DNA of 9,226 bases from Actinobacteria bacterium UBA5176 (lineage in GTDB: Bacteria > Actinomycetota > UBA4738): NCBI GenBank assembly GCA_002413305.1, contig DHWS01000113.1, positions 31,187-40,412 of the forward strand, written 5' to 3'. Below are positions 7,179-9,226 of this stretch, in pieces; the first letter of the stretch is position 1, and each line of letters starts with the position of its first letter. The translations under genes and the position numbers were made by a program. Below the pieces are notes generated by a model, which saw only the letters and a program-made list of their open reading frames with translations, searched no databases and was not told where the DNA came from.

Positions 7179-7202
7179 GTAACCTACGGAGCGGTAGGTT
7201 AC
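7179..7202. promoter_or_regulatory. Operator-like inverted repeat before the acyl-CoA dehydrogenase gene
   Basis: The arms GTAACCTAC (7179-7187) and GTAGGTTAC (7194-7202) are exact reverse complements around a 6-base centre, in which two further positions are symmetric. Total length is 24 bases. The left arm contains TAACCT (7180-7185), a possible -10 hexamer, so a bound dimer would block the promoter. Size and layout resemble operators of TetR-family repressors that control fatty-acyl metabolism. No regulator gene is present in the window. A role as a transcription terminator for the peptidase gene is less likely because no T-run follows. Confidence 0.65.
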
Positions 7203-7224
7203 TGAGAGGCTTCAGACCCGAGCC

Positions 7225-7230
7225 AGGAGG
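7225..7230 (+). promoter_or_regulatory. Ribosome binding site that sets the acyl-CoA dehydrogenase start
   Basis: AGGAGG ends at 7230. An upstream in-frame GTG at 7230-7232 overlaps this element and cannot use it. The GTG at 7239 lies 8 bases downstream, the expected spacing, and is the better start. Confidence 0.75.
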
Positions 7231-7238
7231 TGTACCCC

Positions 7239-8417
7239 GTGCCGCTTCTGAACATCCCCGACGAGCTCCTCGAGCTCCGTTCGTCCCTCCACCAGTTCAT
7301 CGAGCGCGAGGTCCGTCCGATCGAGGACGCCCACCGGCAGGAGATCCTCGACACCGGAACGTTCGAGACCCTGAAGGAGGAGAGCCTGAAGCTCCGGAAG
7401 CGTTCGGCGGAGCTCGGCTTCTACGCACTGCACATGCCGGAGGAGGTCGGCGGCGGCGGACTCAGCTACCTGGGGCAGGTCCTGCTCCACGAGGAGGCGG
7501 CGCGGGACGGCCTGATCCTCCCGCAGATCGAATCCGTCCTGCCGGTCATCAGCGGACCGACCGCGATCTACATCGACTGCACCGAGGCGCAGCGCGAGAA
7601 GTACCTGTTCCCGCTGATGTCCGCCGACAAGATCACGTGCTTCGCGCTGACCGAACCCGGCGCCGGGTCCGACGCCACCCGGATCCAGACGAAAGCGACG
7701 AAGACGACCCAGGGCACGTGGGTCATCGAGGGCCGCAAGCACTTCATCACCGGTGGGCAGGAGGCGCACTTCGCGCTGGTGTTCGCGGTGACGGACCCGG
7801 AGAAGCGGGCCCAGGGCGGCATCACCGCGTTCTTCGTCGACGCCGACACCCGGGGCTACAGCGTGACCCGGATCCAGAGAACCATGTCGCCGTACCAGAA
7901 CCCCGTCGAGCTGACGTTCGAGGGCGTCGAGGTTCCGGAGTCCAACATCCTCGGCAAGGAGGGATTCGGGTTCTATTCGGCGGTGCGCGGGATCAATGGG
8001 GCGCGGCTGCAGATCGCGGCCCGCGCGCTGGGACTGGCCCAGTACCTGCTGGACAGGTCGACCGAGTACGCCACGGAGCGGGTCGCGTTCGGCCAGCCGA
8101 TCGGGAAGAACCAGTACGTCCAGGGCATGCTGGTCGATTCGTACGCGGAGCTCGCTCAGGCCAGGCTGCTGGTGTACTCGCTGGCCACCGAGATCGACGA
8201 GGGCGCGGACGGTCGCCGGCAGGCGGCGCTGTCGAAGTACGTGGCCACCGAGATGGTCGGCCGGGTCGCCGACCGGGCCATCCAAGTGCACGGCGGCAAC
8301 GGGTTCATGACCGAGCTCGGCCTGGAGCCCTGGTACCGGGACGTTCGGGCGATGCGGCTGTACGAAGGCACCAGCGAGATCCTTCGGACGAACATCGCGA
8401 AGACGCTCGGGTTGTAA
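7239..8417 (+). CDS. Acyl-CoA dehydrogenase
   Basis: The 392-residue product has the typical length and three-part structure of the family. An N-terminal helical region is followed by the FAD/substrate signature CFALTEPGAGSDA at residues 134-146. The middle beta domain (about 146-235) includes GRKHFITGG at 165-173. The C-terminal helical domain has ERVAFGQPIGKNQ at 280-292, IQVHGGNGF at 348-356 and RLYEGTSEILR at 373-383. Glu376 in YEGT lies where the catalytic base sits in short- and medium-chain enzymes. It should oxidise an acyl-CoA to the trans-2-enoyl-CoA using FAD and pass electrons to electron-transfer flavoprotein. Chain length or branching preference cannot be read from the sequence. 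No other beta-oxidation or ETF genes are visible. An inverted repeat upstream suggests control by a repressor. The gene ends 18 bases before the convergent receiver-domain gene with no obvious terminator between. Family is firm; pathway uncertain. Confidence 0.95.
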   Translation: MPLLNIPDELLELRSSLHQFIEREVRPIEDAHRQEILDTGTFETLKEESLKLRKRSAELGFYALHMPEEVGGGGLSYLGQVLLHEEAARDGLILPQIESVLPVISGPTAIYIDCTEAQREKYLFPLMSADKITCFALTEPGAGSDATRIQTKATKTTQGTWVIEGRKHFITGGQEAHFALVFAVTDPEKRAQGGITAFFVDADTRGYSVTRIQRTMSPYQNPVELTFEGVEVPESNILGKEGFGFYSAVRGINGARLQIAARALGLAQYLLDRSTEYATERVAFGQPIGKNQYVQGMLVDSYAELAQARLLVYSLATEIDEGADGRRQAALSKYVATEMVGRVADRAIQVHGGNGFMTELGLEPWYRDVRAMRLYEGTSEILRTNIAKTLGL

Positions 8418-8435
8418 GCGTCAGGGTGGGAGCCG

Positions 8436-8963
8436 CTAGGAGCGCTCGGGGTCGGTGCCCTTCCCGGCGTCTCGCCGCGGCCCGGTGCCGAACCGGTCGG
8501 TGAGGATCTCCGCCGACCCGGAACCAACCGTCCGGACCGACCGCCGCACCGCGTCGACCAAGTCCGCCGGATGGACGCCCTTCTTCAGGACGCCGTCGAC
8601 CGGCAGCCGGCCCGGACCGGTCCGGGAGCGCGCCGCGTCGGCGTTGTAGATGAGCACCGGGATCCCGCCGGCCTGCCGCTTGACCCCCTGGACACACCGT
8701 TCCGCCTCGCGCTTGCCGGTCATCTCGATGCTCACCAAGAACACGACGCCGGGTTCGTTGCGCAGGCGCGCCGCGAGCACGAACGCCTCGTCGGCGCCGT
8801 CGGCCTGGGCGATCACTTCGATGTCGGCCTGGGTCTGGAGGATCAGCGTCAAGCCGTAGCGTTCGATGGGGTACGGGTCGACGACCACGACCTGGATAGG
8901 ACGGCCCCACGCAGCCCGAGCCCGTCGGAGCCGCCGGTGCTCGTCCAGTTCGTCTCTCTCCAT
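8436..8963 (-). CDS. Orphan pseudo-receiver (degenerate response regulator) protein
   Basis: The 175-residue product has a receiver-like domain at about residues 22-145: IQVVVVDPYPIERYGLTLIL, a VVFLVSIEMTG strand-loop, PVLIYNADA and GVLKKG, then a final helix HPADLVDAVRRSV. This follows the order seen in NarL/LuxR-type receivers, but key residues have changed. The acidic pair is Asp29-Pro30 instead of Asp-Asp, the phosphorylated Asp is Ser78, and the switch Thr/Ser is Asn107. The conserved Lys remains as Lys128. No helix-turn-helix or other output domain follows, only about 30 polar residues. It therefore probably cannot be phosphorylated in the usual way and may act by protein contact. The ATG at 8963 is chosen because GAAGGGA lies 8 bases upstream; a TTG at 9017 would add 18 residues but overlaps the likely promoter. 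The gene lies downstream of cysS on the same strand. Domain assignment is likely; role unknown. Confidence 0.8.
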   Translation of the reverse strand: MERDELDEHRRLRRARAAWGRPIQVVVVDPYPIERYGLTLILQTQADIEVIAQADGADEAFVLAARLRNEPGVVFLVSIEMTGKREAERCVQGVKRQAGGIPVLIYNADAARSRTGPGRLPVDGVLKKGVHPADLVDAVRRSVRTVGSGSAEILTDRFGTGPRRDAGKGTDPERS

Positions 8964-8971
8964 CTGCAGCG

Positions 8972-8978
8972 TCCCTTC
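8972..8978 (-). promoter_or_regulatory. Ribosome binding site that sets the pseudo-receiver start
   Basis: On the minus strand GAAGGGA is followed by 8 bases and the ATG at 8963-8961. This favours the 175-residue form over the one beginning at the TTG at 9017. Confidence 0.6.
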
Positions 8979-8996
8979 GGGCCGGGGTCCCGCGAC

Positions 8997-9021
8997 AGAG
9001 TTGGACAGGTCTGCCAACTCT
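8997..9021. promoter_or_regulatory. Inverted repeat over the pseudo-receiver promoter
   Basis: AGAGTTGG (8997-9004) and CCAACTCT (9014-9021) are exact reverse complements separated by 9 bases. On the minus strand, TAGAGT (9022-9017), a TANNNT-type -10 hexamer, lies within and just beyond one arm, so transcription would start inside the repeat. Since one arm would then not be transcribed, a protein-binding operator is more likely than an RNA hairpin. Confidence 0.5.
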
Positions 9022-9022
9022 A
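9017..9022 (-). promoter_or_regulatory. Possible -10 hexamer for the pseudo-receiver gene
   Basis: TAGAGT reads on the minus strand, about 53 bases before the chosen ATG, giving a leader of roughly 48 bases that holds the ribosome binding site. No clear -35 was found, and transcription running on from cysS is also possible. Confidence 0.35.
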
Positions 9023-9074
9023 CGCCTTGAGCATCGGTGGGTCTCGGCGCGGACAGAAGGGTCCGATCCGAACC

Positions 9075-9226
9075 CTAGACCCGAGGCCGGACCTTTGTGC
9101 CGCCCGGCGTGTCCATGGCTTCCCAGCCCATCTCCGTGAGCTGGTCACGGATGGCGTCGGAGCTGGCGTAGTCCTTCGCCGCGCGGGCTGCGGCACGCTC
9201 GCCGAGCAGCCGCTCGGCCTCGGCGC
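9075..9226 (-). CDS. cysS: Cysteinyl-tRNA synthetase, C-terminal end (partial)
   Basis: The minus-strand frame from 9224 down to the TAG at 9077-9075 encodes the last 49 residues; the rest lies beyond the window. The segment RAAARAAKDYASSDAIRDQL, then a short linker, GWEAMDTPGG and a basic end (TKVRPRV), is the characteristic C-terminus of class I cysteinyl-tRNA synthetases, where a KDFxxAD-IRDxL helix precedes a DTPxG strand. The enzyme charges tRNA-Cys with cysteine in the cytoplasm. The catalytic HIGH and KMSKS motifs are not in view, so this rests on the tail alone. The paralogue MshC (mycothiol synthesis) is an alternative but is expected to lack this exact ending. The stop is 111 bases before the ATG of the pseudo-receiver gene on the same strand. 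Confidence 0.82.
   Translation of the reverse strand, partial: AEAERLLGERAAARAAKDYASSDAIRDQLTEMGWEAMDTPGGTKVRPRV

Noticed and set aside
7230..7238. GTG at 7230 as the acyl-CoA dehydrogenase start
   Set aside because: It overlaps the AGGAGG ribosome binding site, which is correctly spaced for the GTG at 7239.
7212..8291. 359-codon minus-strand open frame opposite the acyl-CoA dehydrogenase
   Set aside because: It mirrors the codons of a clear dehydrogenase and has no domain pattern of its own.
8418..8435. Bidirectional terminator between the convergent dehydrogenase and pseudo-receiver genes
   Set aside because: The 18-base gap contains no convincing stem-loop or T-run; only a 4-base stem (CGCT/AGCG) is seen nearby.
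8964..9017. TTG at 9017 as the pseudo-receiver start
   Set aside because: It overlaps the likely -10 hexamer and has no ribosome binding site, while the ATG at 8963 has a well-spaced one.
9050..9065. Small hairpin CGGAC-N6-GTCCG after cysS as a terminator
   Set aside because: Only a 5-base stem with no T-run in either direction; too weak to call.

Overview
This is a very GC-rich window, by eye close to 70% G+C, with dense, mostly co-oriented genes. The conserved order around a helY-type helicase suggests a member of the Actinomycetota, probably not a close relative of the well-studied genera. I cannot place it more precisely from sequence alone.

Layout. Positions 1-102 hold the Pro/Ser-rich C-terminal tail of a gene that starts outside the window. 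Six genes follow on the + strand. They are a diacylglycerol-kinase-family lipid kinase (143-1059) broken by a one-base frameshift near 467-477, an alpha/beta hydrolase (1094-1846), a Ski2-like RNA helicase of the HelY family (1895-4570), an FAD-linked oxidase resembling alkyl-DHAP synthase and GlcD (4621-6042), an M24B Xaa-Pro peptidase (6062-7159) and an acyl-CoA dehydrogenase (7239-8417). Two genes lie convergently on the - strand: a receiver-domain protein without its phosphorylation site (8436-8963) and the last 49 codons of cysteinyl-tRNA synthetase (9075-9226). No stretch longer than about 110 bases lacks a gene.

How the genes relate. A lipid kinase beside helY, with an M24 peptidase close by, recalls the actinobacterial neighbourhood tatA-tatC-(lipid kinase)-helY, with pepE near helY in mycobacteria. 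The truncated first gene may therefore be tatC, but the visible residues cannot prove this. The genes are housekeeping or general metabolism (lipid phosphorylation, RNA processing, peptide turnover, fatty-acyl oxidation) and do not form an obvious single pathway. Several + strand genes seem to have their own promoters: TANNNT-like hexamers sit 6-7 bases before the start codons of the helicase, oxidase and peptidase, which lack Shine-Dalgarno sequences, as expected for leaderless transcripts.

Most worth a second look are the pseudo-receiver protein with an inverted repeat over its promoter, a near-perfect operator-like palindrome before the acyl-CoA dehydrogenase, the frameshift in the lipid kinase and the recurring leaderless start pattern. 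I see no mobile element, CRISPR array, RNA gene or clear defence system. The window looks like chromosomal core with a few unusual details.
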